Virus record (IMG/VR): IMGVR_UViG_3300028430_000124
Coordinates: 1 to 24,394 of that record
Reading direction: 5' to 3' (one strand)
From: a virus
DNA length: 24,394 nt
Below the pieces are notes generated by a model. The model did no database searches, was not told the DNA's origin, and was given only the letters and a program-made list of their open reading frames with translations. The position numbers and the translations under genes were made by a program. Positions within the stretch are counted from its first letter, which is position 1. Every line of letters starts with the position of its first letter. This document shows, in pieces, positions 7,200 to 15,649 of this stretch.

Positions 7200-7649
7200 A
7201 TGCCACAAATTATAAAAGGTGGGGATAAACTCCGACAATTTTTAGCCAAAGTTGCAAAACAAAAAGCTAGGGTTGATGTAGGATTTTTCCCTGAGGCTAA
7301 GTACCCAGATAACACACAAGTTGCAGAAGTTGCTATTAAAAACGAATATGGTGAATTGGGTATACCGCCTAGACCATTTATGCAACCTACATTTAATGAA
7401 CAAAAAACAAAATGGTTAAATATACTTGCTAAAACTGTGAAATCTCAACAACAAGAAATTGATGTAAAAAAAGCATTAACAATTGTAGGGGTGGTTGCAC
7501 AAGATGATGTAAAAGATAAAATTGATTGGTGGGCAAAAGAAGGTACACCAAGAAACGCACCAATGACAATTGAAAAAAAAGGTTTTGATAGCCCTTTGAT
7601 TGAAACAGGTCAAATGCGAGACGCTGTACACTTTAAGGTAACATCATGA
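7200..7649 (+). CDS. Tail completion / neck protein, HK97 gp10 or Mu gpG-like
   Basis: 149 residues with the layout of phage tail-completion proteins that join tail to head. It has an N-terminal helix (KLRQFLAKVAKQKARV) and then VDVGFFPEAKYPDNTQVAEVAIKNEYG, the 'vG...Y..G..vA.vA..nEyG' motif common to this group. Next come IPPRPFMQPTF at about residues 55-65 and an ending of PLIETGQMRDAVHFKV, the 'iDTG.lrdsi.f.V' closing strand. The charged middle is helical. The stop overlaps the next ATG by four bases (ATGA). The structural class is recognised with good confidence; the exact position in the neck is inferred. Confidence 0.7.
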   Translation: MPQIIKGGDKLRQFLAKVAKQKARVDVGFFPEAKYPDNTQVAEVAIKNEYGELGIPPRPFMQPTFNEQKTKWLNILAKTVKSQQQEIDVKKALTIVGVVAQDDVKDKIDWWAKEGTPRNAPMTIEKKGFDSPLIETGQMRDAVHFKVTS

Positions 7650-8026
7650 ACGTAAATTATCTAGCTAGTAGTTGTTTAAATGCAACGTACAGAACAATTC
7701 CTGTTCAGTATTATAAATTTACTGGACAAACTAATACCTTGGGTATTATTAGTGCTACATATGCTGCTCCAATAACTTTAAACGCAAATATACAGTTAGT
7801 TGATAAGCAAAAATTAATTCATGCTAATTATTATAATGCCACCACAATCTATAAAGCATTTTGGATTAATCTTGACACAATAAATGGATTAAACAGAAAT
7901 ATAAGTACTGGCGGTGATTATTTTATTTATAATGGATTAAAATATAAAGTTGTGGGTGTAGAAAATGAGTTCGATACTGATTGGGTTTTAGTGATATGTG
8001 CGCAAGGAGTTGTTAGCGATGACTAA
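7646..8026 (+). CDS. Probable head-closure / neck protein
   Basis: 126 residues, mainly beta strand. The later half reads as a small barrel: TTIYKAFWINLDTINGLNRN, GGDYFIYNGLKYKVVGVENEF and DTDWVLVICAQGV. A 'G.~Y~~~G.~Y.V~~v~~~f..~gWv~v' pattern is common in small head-closure and collar proteins coded between the gp10-like and tail-terminator genes. I recognise the context and pattern but not a precise family. It overlaps both neighbours by a few bases, which suggests coupled translation. Confidence 0.6.
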   Translation: MNVNYLASSCLNATYRTIPVQYYKFTGQTNTLGIISATYAAPITLNANIQLVDKQKLIHANYYNATTIYKAFWINLDTINGLNRNISTGGDYFIYNGLKYKVVGVENEFDTDWVLVICAQGVVSDD

Positions 8027-8516
8027 TAATGAAATAGTTATCACTATGTTAAATAATTATTTATTTAATTATTATGATGCTGACAATATAATTTTAGGTT
8101 ATCAGAACAATTATACTCCGCCAATAAATAATGATTTTGTGATTGCAACTAATTTATCAATTAAACAAGCATACAGCCCTAATAGATATTATAATCCCAC
8201 AACGCACGAGAAAGTACTATACGGATATAATGACACTGAATATCAAGTGGATTTATATGGCAAAAACTCACCTATTGCTGTTGATGCGTTATATACTATT
8301 TTAAAATCTGTAGTAGCTAGTAATTATTTAATGCAATACGATGCTGGCATTGGGTTAGTTCATAATCCCAAGAACCTTACAGGTGTGAATAGTCGACAAA
8401 ACTATATGCATAAATATACAATTTTATTTAGTTTATTATCAAATACAAAAATAACCATAGCCTCAACTGGTTTAGCGTTAGCCGATGTGGCAATTAATTT
8501 TAAGGAGTACACATAA
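8019..8516 (+). CDS. Tail terminator / neck protein (LIC_12616-like)
   Basis: 165 residues. The start is set at ATG 8019 because AAGGAG (8004-8009) lies 9 bases before it; the GTG at 7998 has no such site. The sequence contains DTEYQVDLYGKNSPIAVDALYTILKS (about residues 68-93), the 'q~dlYg~~a...a~~l...l' core of tail-terminator proteins. A later RQNYMHKYTILFSLLS strand (about 125-140) matches the 'N.r~qy~~r~~~~l' segment of LIC_12616-type neck proteins. Such proteins cap the tube and sheath at the head end. It lies directly before the sheath gene, as in relatives, and ends in TAATG overlap with it. Confidence 0.65.
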   Translation: MTNNEIVITMLNNYLFNYYDADNIILGYQNNYTPPINNDFVIATNLSIKQAYSPNRYYNPTTHEKVLYGYNDTEYQVDLYGKNSPIAVDALYTILKSVVASNYLMQYDAGIGLVHNPKNLTGVNSRQNYMHKYTILFSLLSNTKITIASTGLALADVAINFKEYT

Positions 8517-10081
8517 TGACTTCAACAATCCCAGTTAGTAATTATATCCCAGTTACTAGTAATATAAATAATGCACTAAGTGGCAAAAAAGTATTTGCTG
8601 GTATATCTTTAACTTCAAGCCCTACAATTCCTACTACAGATCCGATACAAAAATTTACCACATTAGCAAAAGTAGGCGAATATTTTGGCAATTCTTCAAC
8701 TGAATATACAGTTGCAAGTAAGTATTTTGCTTCTAAAACTGGTGTAAATTTAATACCGCCATATATTTATTTTGGTAAATGGATTATATCCGCAATTGCC
8801 CCTTATTTGCATTCAGGCATAAATAAAAATACATCAACATTGCTAGTAACTTTACAAGCAATTACAGCGGGTGACTTAACTGTTAGCGTAGATGGTACAA
8901 CTTACCCTACTACTGCAATTGATTTATCGGGCGCAACTAGTTTATCAAACGTTGCAACATTGCTAACAACAGCTATTATTACAGCTAATACAGCATTAGA
9001 CGCAACAGGTAAAAATTTTACTATTACGTATGATGGGGTAAATAATAAATTTATAGCTAGTATTCCAGCAACTGGTAGCAACTCTACAATGAATTATTTT
9101 ACTTCTACAAATTTAGTTACGGGATTAGCTACTGTGTTGCAATTTACATTAGAAACTAATGCAGTTTTATCTCAAGGCTCAGATGCATTAAGCACAACAA
9201 CTAATTTAAATAATTTATCTGCTAATTTTACTGACCAATTTACTTTGTTTTTTAATGACACAATGGGCGGTTTGTTAACTGATGTAATTAATTTAGAAGT
9301 TGCACAATGGGTAAATGATGCGGGTGATGCTTATAATTTTAATTGCTGGAGTAATGAGATAGCTTTGCAATCGGCAACAGATGTAACAAGTATTTGGTAC
9401 TTGATTACTCAAGCACAATTAAATAACACTTCCATATTTGATGAAGTATTATATAATACAGCTGATAGAGCGGCCGCCTCAGCAGGTGTATTTGCATCTA
9501 TTGACTTAACTCAGCCTAATTCAGCAATCACATTAGCGTTTAAATCACAAGCAGGATTGTTACCATCTGTTACTAGTAAAAATATAGCAGATATTCTTGA
9601 TGCTAAAAAAATCAATTATTATGGTGCAGTTGGATTAAGCGGTACTACTACTGTTGTTAATTTCTTTTATGGCGGCTACACAAGTGGCAAATGGTCTTAT
9701 ATTGATAATTTAGTCGGTCAAATTTGGATAGCTATACAATCACAAACTAATTTGATGCGTGAATTTTTAGCTTTAGGCGAAATAGCTAACGACCCAGACG
9801 GGCAAACATTAATTAGAACAGGGTTAACACAAGCTTGTGAATCAGCAATTATAAGCAATGTTATAGCTAAAGGTCTTACTTACGATAGTATAACCGCTGC
9901 CGAAATTAAAACAACGTATGGTGCAAATGTTCAAGAATTGACTAACAATGGTTATATAATTTTAAATACATTAGCTACTCAAGATGTGAGACAAACAAGA
10001 CAAAGTTCAGTTTGGTCTATACTATATGCTAAAGGCAGTGCGATTCAATATGTGCCGATTAACACAACAACGTTCTATTAA
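8516..10081 (+). CDS. Contractile tail sheath protein, DUF3383 family
   Basis: The 521-residue sheath subunit whose presence makes this a contractile-tailed phage. The N-terminus (MTSTIPVSNYIPVTSNINNA, then VFAGISLTSSPTIPTTDPIQKFTTLAKVGEYFG) is the arm and first domain typical of DUF3383 sheaths, including the 'F.s...v...fG..S.Ey..A..YF' motif near residues 40-70. Residues about 110-230 are threonine- and serine-rich strands that form the outward domain, the most variable part. The C-terminal domain (about 280-521) carries INYYGAVGLSGTTTVVNFFYGG and the final strand GSAIQYVPINTTTFY. The sheath contracts to push the tube through the cell envelope. The start overlaps the previous stop by one base. 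Confidence 0.88.
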   Translation: MTSTIPVSNYIPVTSNINNALSGKKVFAGISLTSSPTIPTTDPIQKFTTLAKVGEYFGNSSTEYTVASKYFASKTGVNLIPPYIYFGKWIISAIAPYLHSGINKNTSTLLVTLQAITAGDLTVSVDGTTYPTTAIDLSGATSLSNVATLLTTAIITANTALDATGKNFTITYDGVNNKFIASIPATGSNSTMNYFTSTNLVTGLATVLQFTLETNAVLSQGSDALSTTTNLNNLSANFTDQFTLFFNDTMGGLLTDVINLEVAQWVNDAGDAYNFNCWSNEIALQSATDVTSIWYLITQAQLNNTSIFDEVLYNTADRAAASAGVFASIDLTQPNSAITLAFKSQAGLLPSVTSKNIADILDAKKINYYGAVGLSGTTTVVNFFYGGYTSGKWSYIDNLVGQIWIAIQSQTNLMREFLALGEIANDPDGQTLIRTGLTQACESAIISNVIAKGLTYDSITAAEIKTTYGANVQELTNNGYIILNTLATQDVRQTRQSSVWSILYAKGSAIQYVPINTTTFY

Positions 10082-10098
10082 TTTTAGGAGCTTAAAAA

Positions 10099-10560
10099 AT
10101 GACGCTTTTAGCAACAAGTAAAAATGCAGTAATTCAATTTACATCAGCAATTACTGGAACATTGACGCTGGGTGGGTTCTCTAATGAAAATATATTAGCT
10201 ATACCTGATGTTGAAATTGTAAAAACAACAATGGGTAACGATGGAGCCCTTAATCGTTCAGTGGTAGCAAAACATATTCAGGGTTCTTTTTCGTTTTTCC
10301 CAGATTCACCCTCATTGTTAAAAATTTATACAATTCAACAAGCGGTATATTTAAGCGGATTGCCAATCAATGGAGTGCTAACTGTTTTATTCCCTACTTC
10401 CGCAAAAGTATTTACATATGTTGATTTTAGTATTGAGAGTGCGCCCAAAGGTGTAGAAGCATCTGAAGAACAAAAACCAATCACTATAAAGTGGTCTTCG
10501 CTACTACCTAATTATGCGGGATTAGGTGCGATCGTTAATGAAATAATTCAATTAATTTAA
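10099..10560 (+). CDS. Tail tube protein (DUF3277-like)
   Basis: 153 residues, mostly beta, coded right after the sheath, where the inner tube protein is expected. A central patch reads VVAKHIQGSFSFFPDSPSLLKIY (about residues 51-73), like the 'G~~~~~l~p~Sp~n~~l' stretch of DUF3277-type tubes. It is followed by short strands and EEQKPITIKWSSLLPNYAGLG near the end. A strong ribosome site TTAGGAG stands ahead of ATG 10099. The product would polymerise into hexameric rings inside the sheath. Family naming is by position and pattern. Confidence 0.68.
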   Translation: MTLLATSKNAVIQFTSAITGTLTLGGFSNENILAIPDVEIVKTTMGNDGALNRSVVAKHIQGSFSFFPDSPSLLKIYTIQQAVYLSGLPINGVLTVLFPTSAKVFTYVDFSIESAPKGVEASEEQKPITIKWSSLLPNYAGLGAIVNEIIQLI

Positions 10561-10574
10561 GGCAGTATAAAAAT

Positions 10575-11021
10575 ATGCAAAAAGAATTTAAATTCAGTAT
10601 TCAAGACAATGAAAAAACGCTAAATTTTATTGCAATTAGATTAGCACCCTTTGAACAATTTAACTTAATTCTTAGAATTATTGGTATAGTGTCAAAAGGT
10701 AGTTTAACTAATAATGCACAAGTAGAGCAAGTATTACATAACGTATTTCAAACCGGTAAAGAAGTTGAAAATGTAAAATCTAAAGCAGATGTTAATACTT
10801 TTGCTTTAATACTTGACGCAATAAAAGGAGCTATCGCGGCGCTAAGTGATAATGATAGGGATTGGCTATTGACAGAATTACTTAAAAATGTTAAAATTGA
10901 CAAAGGTCAAAGTTATATTATTACAGCTACTATTGACGAACTTAATAATGAACTATCAGGATTTAAACCTATCCTTAAATTATTAACCGAATTAGTAAAG
11001 ATAAATTTAGGTTTTTTGTAA
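10575..11021 (+). CDS. Tail assembly chaperone, short (unshifted) product
   Basis: A 148-residue soluble, helix-rich protein between the tube and tape measure genes, the standard place for the lambda gpG-type chaperone that coats the tape measure during tail assembly. It starts with a small strand region (MQKEFKFSIQDNEKTLNFIA) and continues as helices. It ends GFL just after a slippery T_TTT_TTG stretch (11012-11018), which allows a longer product. The sequence itself matches no family that I can name, so the role comes from position plus the frameshift signature. Chaperones of this type are absent from the mature virion. Confidence 0.78.
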   Translation: MQKEFKFSIQDNEKTLNFIAIRLAPFEQFNLILRIIGIVSKGSLTNNAQVEQVLHNVFQTGKEVENVKSKADVNTFALILDAIKGAIAALSDNDRDWLLTELLKNVKIDKGQSYIITATIDELNNELSGFKPILKLLTELVKINLGFL

Positions 11022-11263
11022 CTCGTGAAAAAATAGACATACCATATTTTTATGTTGATTCTTCATACTGTATCGGACATAAAAACTTATTGCCTATTTT
11101 TTCTACAATCATTACACATAAACTAGCAACTTTGTATGAATTGCGAAATATGTATTATTATGAAGAAGCATTGGATTTGTTTGAAAATATTCTTATTAAT
11201 AATTATAATGAATATTCACATAATGAAATTCAAAGATTAAAAGATGAAGCAGGTGTTAATTGA
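10575..11263 (+). CDS. Tail assembly chaperone, long product by -1 ribosomal frameshift
   Basis: A gpGT-like fusion. Ribosomes that slip back one base at 11012-11018 leave the first frame after residue 148 and continue in the -1 frame for 81 more codons to TGA at 11261-11263, giving about 229 residues. The added part starts VTREKIDIPYFYVDSSYC, has no ATG near its start that could serve as an independent gene, and fills the 240-base gap before the tape measure. The -1 frame is open only from 10979 onward, so the slip must occur within a 40-base window that contains the heptamer near its end. Lambda and many other tailed phages use the same device to bring the tape measure to the tube. The T-like tail includes aromatic and acidic helices (MYYYEEALDLFENIL). 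Confidence 0.85.
11012..11018 (+). other. Slippery heptamer T_TTT_TTG for -1 frameshift
   Basis: In the chaperone frame the codons read GGT TTT TTG TAA. The heptamer T TTT TTG fits the X XXY YYZ rule, lies one codon before the stop, and leads into an open -1 frame. No strong hairpin or pseudoknot is evident just after it, so stimulation may come from the neighbouring stop codon or from a structure I could not fold by eye. Confidence 0.8.
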
Positions 11264-13128
11264 ATTTAGATAGTTTTTTAATATCAATTTTATTTGATGA
11301 AGCAAACGCAAAAAATTCAGCAGATAAAATTAATGGAATTGTACAAAATTTAACACAAAGTATTGTTAAAGCTTTTACAACCATTGCTTCTATTGATTTT
11401 TTAAAAAATGCAGTTGAAAGCAGTATGGAACTTTCAACTAAATTAGATAATTTATCATATGTTACAAATATCAGCAAAGATAATCTAAACGCATGGGGCG
11501 AAGCAGTTAAACGTAATGGCGGTACTGCTGAACAATTTTATACTTCAATATCTAATTTATCTTCTAAAATACGAGAATTACAAACTAACTTTGGTGCTCC
11601 TGGACAATTAGCCTTTGCAAGATTAGGTATTAATTTAAAAGATTCTACAGGTCATATAAAAAACGCTGTCCAAGTTTTAGGTGAGTTGGGTGATAAATTT
11701 AAAAATTTACCTAAAACATGGCAATTAAAATTAGGTGAACAATTAGGATTAGACCCTGCAACTATTAGACTATTAGCAAGTGGTAATAAAGAAGCGGTGG
11801 ACTTAGTACAGCACATGAAAGAATTAGGAGACATTAAAGATAGCAATATCGAATCAACTCTAAAATTTCGTAATGCAATGTATGATTTGCAATTAGTTTG
11901 GCAATCTACTACTAATACAATATCAACTATGCTTTTGCCTGTACTAAAAGTATTTACGCATTATTTAGAAAAATCTTTGCTATTCCTTAAAAATAATCCC
12001 TATTTAATCCAATCAGGATTGATTGCAATAGCAACAGTGGTAACAACTATACTAGCGCCTGCATTTTTGCGTCTAATGCTGTCTATGGCTCCTTTATTAG
12101 GTATTGGTGCTGTTATAGCTGGTATAGCATTGGTTATACAAGATTTAATTGTCTGGTTACACGGGGGTACATCAGCGTTTGGAGAATATTATCAAAAAAT
12201 AGCAGATGTAACCGCTGGCATGCGTAAGTTTATATCTGAACATAAAGAAGGGTTAACCACACTGGCAAAAGTATTAGGTGGTTTAGTAATAGCATTTCAA
12301 GCCGTTAGAATGGCTATGTTAGCGGTAACTATGACACCAATCGGTTTAGCTATTACTTTAATTTCAACGGCATTAGTTGGATTAATTACCCACTGGGACG
12401 ATGTAACCAAAGCGATGGATAGATTCGCAAACAAAGCAAGTAATGTTTATGGTAAAGTAAAAGACACATTTAGCGGTGGCGTTGACAGTGCTAAAAGTGG
12501 AATAGCTAAAACTTATGATGCTACAAAAAGTGCTATAGCTGGTACTATATCTGGTATTGCCGATGCGTTAGGGTTTGATAAAGAGAAAGCGTTAACCATA
12601 GCTAATATTGAAAGTAACCTTAATCCAAACGCAAAAGCAAAAGGAAGTACAGCAAGTGGATTATTTCAACTTACTAACTCAACTGCCAAAGAAAGTGGCG
12701 TAGCAGATTTTTTAAATAAAAATGACCCCACAGTAAATGCAAAAGCTGGTATTTTAAATTTAAAACGTACTAATGATGCATTAACAAAATTCTTAGGCAG
12801 AAAGCCAACAGGTGCTGAATTATATCTGGGTGAAATGTTGGGGGTATCTGGAAGTGAAAAAGTATTGTCTGCAAGTAAAAATACTCCACTTTCTTCATTA
12901 TTAAGTGCTAGTGCTATAAAAGCCAACCCATCATTTAAAAATCAAACCGCTGGCTCTTTAATTAGTAATGCAAATAAAACTTATCAAAGCAAATCTGTAT
13001 CAATGGGCGATGTAAACATTCATGCTCATAATACAAATGCTAGTGATATTAGCCATCATGTTAAAGGACATATGCAAAAAGCCCTCAATTCATTAGTTAC
13101 TAATACAGATAACGGGGTGATACAATGA
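11260..13128 (+). CDS. Tape measure protein with lytic transglycosylase domain
   Basis: 622 residues that set tail length and travel down the tube at infection. The start is a TTG at 11260 that overlaps the stop of the frameshifted chaperone; AGGTG lies just ahead, and the next ATG would remove the typical N-terminal segment (NLDSFLISILFDEANAKNSADKIN). Residues about 15-235 are helical coil. Residues about 249-303 and 351-378 are hydrophobic and may insert into the inner membrane. Residues about 435-575 form a soluble lytic transglycosylase (SLT) domain with catalytic Glu451 in ALTIANIESNLNP, then GSTASGLFQLTNSTAKESG and the GAELYLGEMLG helix. It should cut peptidoglycan locally during DNA entry. 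The end (DVNIHAHNTNASDISHHVKGHMQKAL) is the usual tape-measure tail. By the common length rule the tail would be at most about 90 nm. Confidence 0.9.
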   Translation: MNLDSFLISILFDEANAKNSADKINGIVQNLTQSIVKAFTTIASIDFLKNAVESSMELSTKLDNLSYVTNISKDNLNAWGEAVKRNGGTAEQFYTSISNLSSKIRELQTNFGAPGQLAFARLGINLKDSTGHIKNAVQVLGELGDKFKNLPKTWQLKLGEQLGLDPATIRLLASGNKEAVDLVQHMKELGDIKDSNIESTLKFRNAMYDLQLVWQSTTNTISTMLLPVLKVFTHYLEKSLLFLKNNPYLIQSGLIAIATVVTTILAPAFLRLMLSMAPLLGIGAVIAGIALVIQDLIVWLHGGTSAFGEYYQKIADVTAGMRKFISEHKEGLTTLAKVLGGLVIAFQAVRMAMLAVTMTPIGLAITLISTALVGLITHWDDVTKAMDRFANKASNVYGKVKDTFSGGVDSAKSGIAKTYDATKSAIAGTISGIADALGFDKEKALTIANIESNLNPNAKAKGSTASGLFQLTNSTAKESGVADFLNKNDPTVNAKAGILNLKRTNDALTKFLGRKPTGAELYLGEMLGVSGSEKVLSASKNTPLSSLLSASAIKANPSFKNQTAGSLISNANKTYQSKSVSMGDVNIHAHNTNASDISHHVKGHMQKALNSLVTNTDNGVIQ

Positions 13129-13679
13129 TTTATGACGCATTAACTGGTGAATTACTAATAGAATTTGACACGTACATTGAAAATACGTATAATAACCAAA
13201 ATGGGATAGCGTTTGAGCCATTAGAAAATGGAAGTTTTAGCAGCGACAGCAAACAAAATACTCCAGAAATAGTAAATATCACAGGTATAAAATCTATAAA
13301 TAACACGCAAAGTAGCACAATAACCGTAGGACAAGTTAGAAGTAAATTAATAGAGTTAAACAAATCTGATAGGTTGGTGTTTATTATTTTGCAACCTATG
13401 GCAGAAAACTCACAAACTCGCGACTCGCAATGGTATCAATATGGGGTAATTCATAAGAATTTTTCGTTATTTAATTTAACGTGGGATAATACACCCGAAC
13501 AATTAGAATTACGCGCAGTTATGACATTTCAAGAAATTAGATTAACAAATACTGAATATACTCAACAACAAAACGTTGCTAATCCACAAGATACGCCACA
13601 GGCAAATGCTGGACAAGTACAACCAACCAAAGATGAAAGTATATTATCTAAATTTAAAAACGGAAAGATTGGTTTATAA
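13125..13679 (+). CDS. Baseplate / tube-end adaptor protein (Dit-like)
   Basis: A 184-residue protein that starts inside the tape measure stop codon (ATGA). The N-terminal half is strand-rich (IYDALTGELLIEFDTYIENT, then FEPLENGSFSSDSKQNTPEIVNITGI, about residues 33-57). This resembles the start of the distal tail / tube-adaptor proteins coded after the tape measure in DUF3383-type phages. Residues about 80-145 form a second strand-rich region with WYQYGVIHKNFSLFNLTWDNTPEQLELRAVMTFQEI. The C-terminal 40 residues are Gln- and Pro-rich and flexible. I recognise the setting but not an exact family. A tail-tip or LysM-type connector role (P2 gpX-like) is an alternative. Confidence 0.58.
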   Translation: MIYDALTGELLIEFDTYIENTYNNQNGIAFEPLENGSFSSDSKQNTPEIVNITGIKSINNTQSSTITVGQVRSKLIELNKSDRLVFIILQPMAENSQTRDSQWYQYGVIHKNFSLFNLTWDNTPEQLELRAVMTFQEIRLTNTEYTQQQNVANPQDTPQANAGQVQPTKDESILSKFKNGKIGL

Positions 13680-14002
13680 TGGCACAAATAATACCAACTC
13701 AAGCTATACCCAACCAATCGTTAAACGTTGTAGTTAATCAACAAAATTGTACCATTAATTTATGGACTAAGGGCGCAAATAATTATGTTTATATGGATTT
13801 ATTTTTAAATAATAACCCAATTATTTTAGGTAGAAAATTGACATTAACAGGGGTATTGCCTTATCCTTATTTACAATCTGTGTTTAATGGTAATTTTGCA
13901 ATGTTAAATACTGATGGCAATATTGATATTAACCCAGATTATAAATTGTTTGGAATTACTCAACAATTGATATATTATACACAAGATGAAATAAATGGCT
14001 AA
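13679..14002 (+). CDS. Baseplate plug-like protein
   Basis: 107 residues with the layout of the phage baseplate plug family. It opens with an IPTQAIPNQSLNVVVNQQNCTINLWTKGANNYVYMDLFLNNNPI strand series. Next come IILGRKLTLTGVLPYPYLQSVFNGNFAMLNTDG, a 'g..l~.~~~L~~.Y~~~~~G.l~v.~~~g' pattern, and NPDYKLFGITQQLIYYTQDE, the 'dP....lG...~L~Y' ending. In relatives this small protein lies at the centre of the baseplate next to the hub. It overlaps the previous stop by one base and the hub start by eight, so translation is probably coupled. Confidence 0.68.
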   Translation: MAQIIPTQAIPNQSLNVVVNQQNCTINLWTKGANNYVYMDLFLNNNPIILGRKLTLTGVLPYPYLQSVFNGNFAMLNTDGNIDINPDYKLFGITQQLIYYTQDEING

Positions 14003-14888
14003 TATAACAAACCCAAGCCAATTATTTACTAGAGAGTTACAATGTAAATTAATTCTACAATCTGGCACATTTAATCAAGGGAATAATGTTAAAATAGTAA
14101 ATAATTTAACTATAAACGCAACAGTGCATAAAACATTAAATAATAACTTTACACAAGAAGCTAGTATTATTATTTATGGAATGAATAAAAGCGATATAGC
14201 AGCATTGTCAACACTAGGTTATGCACCATTAATTTATGAAGCAAATAAGATAGAATTATACGCACAATACGCAGGATCAACTCCTTCTTTATGTTTTAGT
14301 GGTTATATAATTAAAGCGTGGGCTGAATTTGCCGACCCAAACCGCCCGATGTATTTTGAATGCCAAGCTACTTACCAGCAAGCAATTGATAACGTAACTC
14401 CGTATAATGCTAGTGGTTCAGAAAATATAGCAGATGTGTTTAAAAAATATGCATCTAATTTAGGTTATTCATTTATAAATAATGGAGTAACAGGACAAGT
14501 AAACAATTTAATATTAACAGGTAGCTCTATATCACAAATTCAACAATTAGCAAAACAAACTAATACAATGTGTGTTATTGACAATAACAGTTTAAAAATA
14601 GCACCGAACGGCAAATCATTAAATAATGAAATATTAAATATAAATTCAGCAAGCGGATTGATCTCATACCCTACCATTGATGCCTGGGGAGTTAAATTTA
14701 GAATTAGATATAACCCTGTATTGCAACTAGGGCAATATATTAAATTAACAACTACTGTGCCAATCCCTAAATCAACAGGACAATGGTATGTGTATGACAT
14801 GAATAGTAGTTTAAATAATAGACACGAAAATTGGTACACAGATATAAGAACTAGTTATAATAATTTAATTAATGATGAGGTTCAATAA
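13995..14888 (+). CDS. Baseplate hub protein (gp27 / gpD / E217 gp41-like)
   Basis: 297 residues. Domain 1 (about residues 10-115) has TINATVHKTLNNNFTQEASIIIYGMNKSDIAAL, the 'f.v.k......n.a.i.IyNl...~~~~l' pattern common to hub proteins, and ANKIELYAQY...LCFSGYIIKAW. Domain 2 (about 140-210) has ENIADVFKKYASNLGYSFINNG and SSISQIQQLAKQTNTMCVIDNNSLKIAP, as in P2 gpD and Mu gp44-type hubs. The last part (about 215-297) returns to a barrel strand set (ISYPTIDAWGVKFRIRYNPVLQLGQYIKLTT). It forms the trimeric base on which the spike sits. Both its borders overlap neighbouring genes. Confidence 0.8.
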   Translation: MANITNPSQLFTRELQCKLILQSGTFNQGNNVKIVNNLTINATVHKTLNNNFTQEASIIIYGMNKSDIAALSTLGYAPLIYEANKIELYAQYAGSTPSLCFSGYIIKAWAEFADPNRPMYFECQATYQQAIDNVTPYNASGSENIADVFKKYASNLGYSFINNGVTGQVNNLILTGSSISQIQQLAKQTNTMCVIDNNSLKIAPNGKSLNNEILNINSASGLISYPTIDAWGVKFRIRYNPVLQLGQYIKLTTTVPIPKSTGQWYVYDMNSSLNNRHENWYTDIRTSYNNLINDEVQ

Positions 14889-15649
14889 TGGTTCAAACAT
14901 TTAACGCCTCAAGAAACTTGACTGATGATGCATCTTTGACTGATGCATTAGAATTTTATAAAACAAAATTATTGCAGAATATTAATACAATAATTCTTGG
15001 TGAAGTAATAGAAGTAAATAACAATACAAAACAATTAACTGTGCAATCTTTAATAAACGGCGTTGATAGTAAAAACAATCCAATTATGCCCCCCGTAATT
15101 CGTGACGTTCCGTTTGGCGCTATGAGAGGCGGTAATGCAGGGTTAATAACACATTATAAAATTGGCGATAATGTAATTATAGGGTTTTGTCAACGACAAA
15201 TAGATACAACAAAAAGAACTGGCAAAAGAAGTACACCTGCATTAGTAAGATTTCATAATTTAGCTGATGCAATAGTTTTAGCCCACTGGTCTAATAATGA
15301 CCCAGAAATATTTATAAGTATACTAGAAGACGGTATAACGATTGAAGCTAAAGATACTCCAATAACAATAAATACAACTGGTAATTTAACTGCTAGTTGC
15401 AATACAGCTAATATAACGTGCACTGGTGATATAATAGCTAATGCTGTAAATGCAAATATTACAGCAACAGGGCAAACAACTATAGAATCACCAACAATTA
15501 ATTTGAATGGCAATGTTATTATTAGTGGGGCCTTAACAAGTGCGACTGCTACAATTGGCGGAATTGATTTTGCAACACATCAACATGGCGCAGGTACTTA
15601 TAGTAATTCTGCTGGAACGGTAACAGGTAATTCTGGAGGTGCGCAATGA
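14888..15649 (+). CDS. Membrane-puncturing spike, gp138 / gpV-like
   Basis: A 253-residue central spike. Residues about 35-120 are the OB-fold N-terminal domain of Gp138-type spikes: LGEVIEVNNNTKQLTVQSLI, IRDVPFGAMRGGNAGLITHYK, GDNVIIGFCQRQID and then a TGKR turn. Residues about 155-225 are a run of short strands (ITINTTGNLTASCNTANITC and following) that should form the trimeric beta-helix needle. The tip carries THQHGAG, where His231 and His233 form an HxH motif like the iron-binding apex of phage P2 gpV and phi92 gp138. The spike pierces the outer membrane at contraction. The last bases (ATGA) overlap the next start. Confidence 0.85.
   Translation: MVQTFNASRNLTDDASLTDALEFYKTKLLQNINTIILGEVIEVNNNTKQLTVQSLINGVDSKNNPIMPPVIRDVPFGAMRGGNAGLITHYKIGDNVIIGFCQRQIDTTKRTGKRSTPALVRFHNLADAIVLAHWSNNDPEIFISILEDGITIEAKDTPITINTTGNLTASCNTANITCTGDIIANAVNANITATGQTTIESPTINLNGNVIISGALTSATATIGGIDFATHQHGAGTYSNSAGTVTGNSGGAQ

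Noticed and set aside
11088-11263. Independent gene in the 240-base gap before the tape measure
   Set aside because: The frame has no usable start near its beginning and joins the chaperone frame exactly at a slippery heptamer, so it is the frameshift extension.
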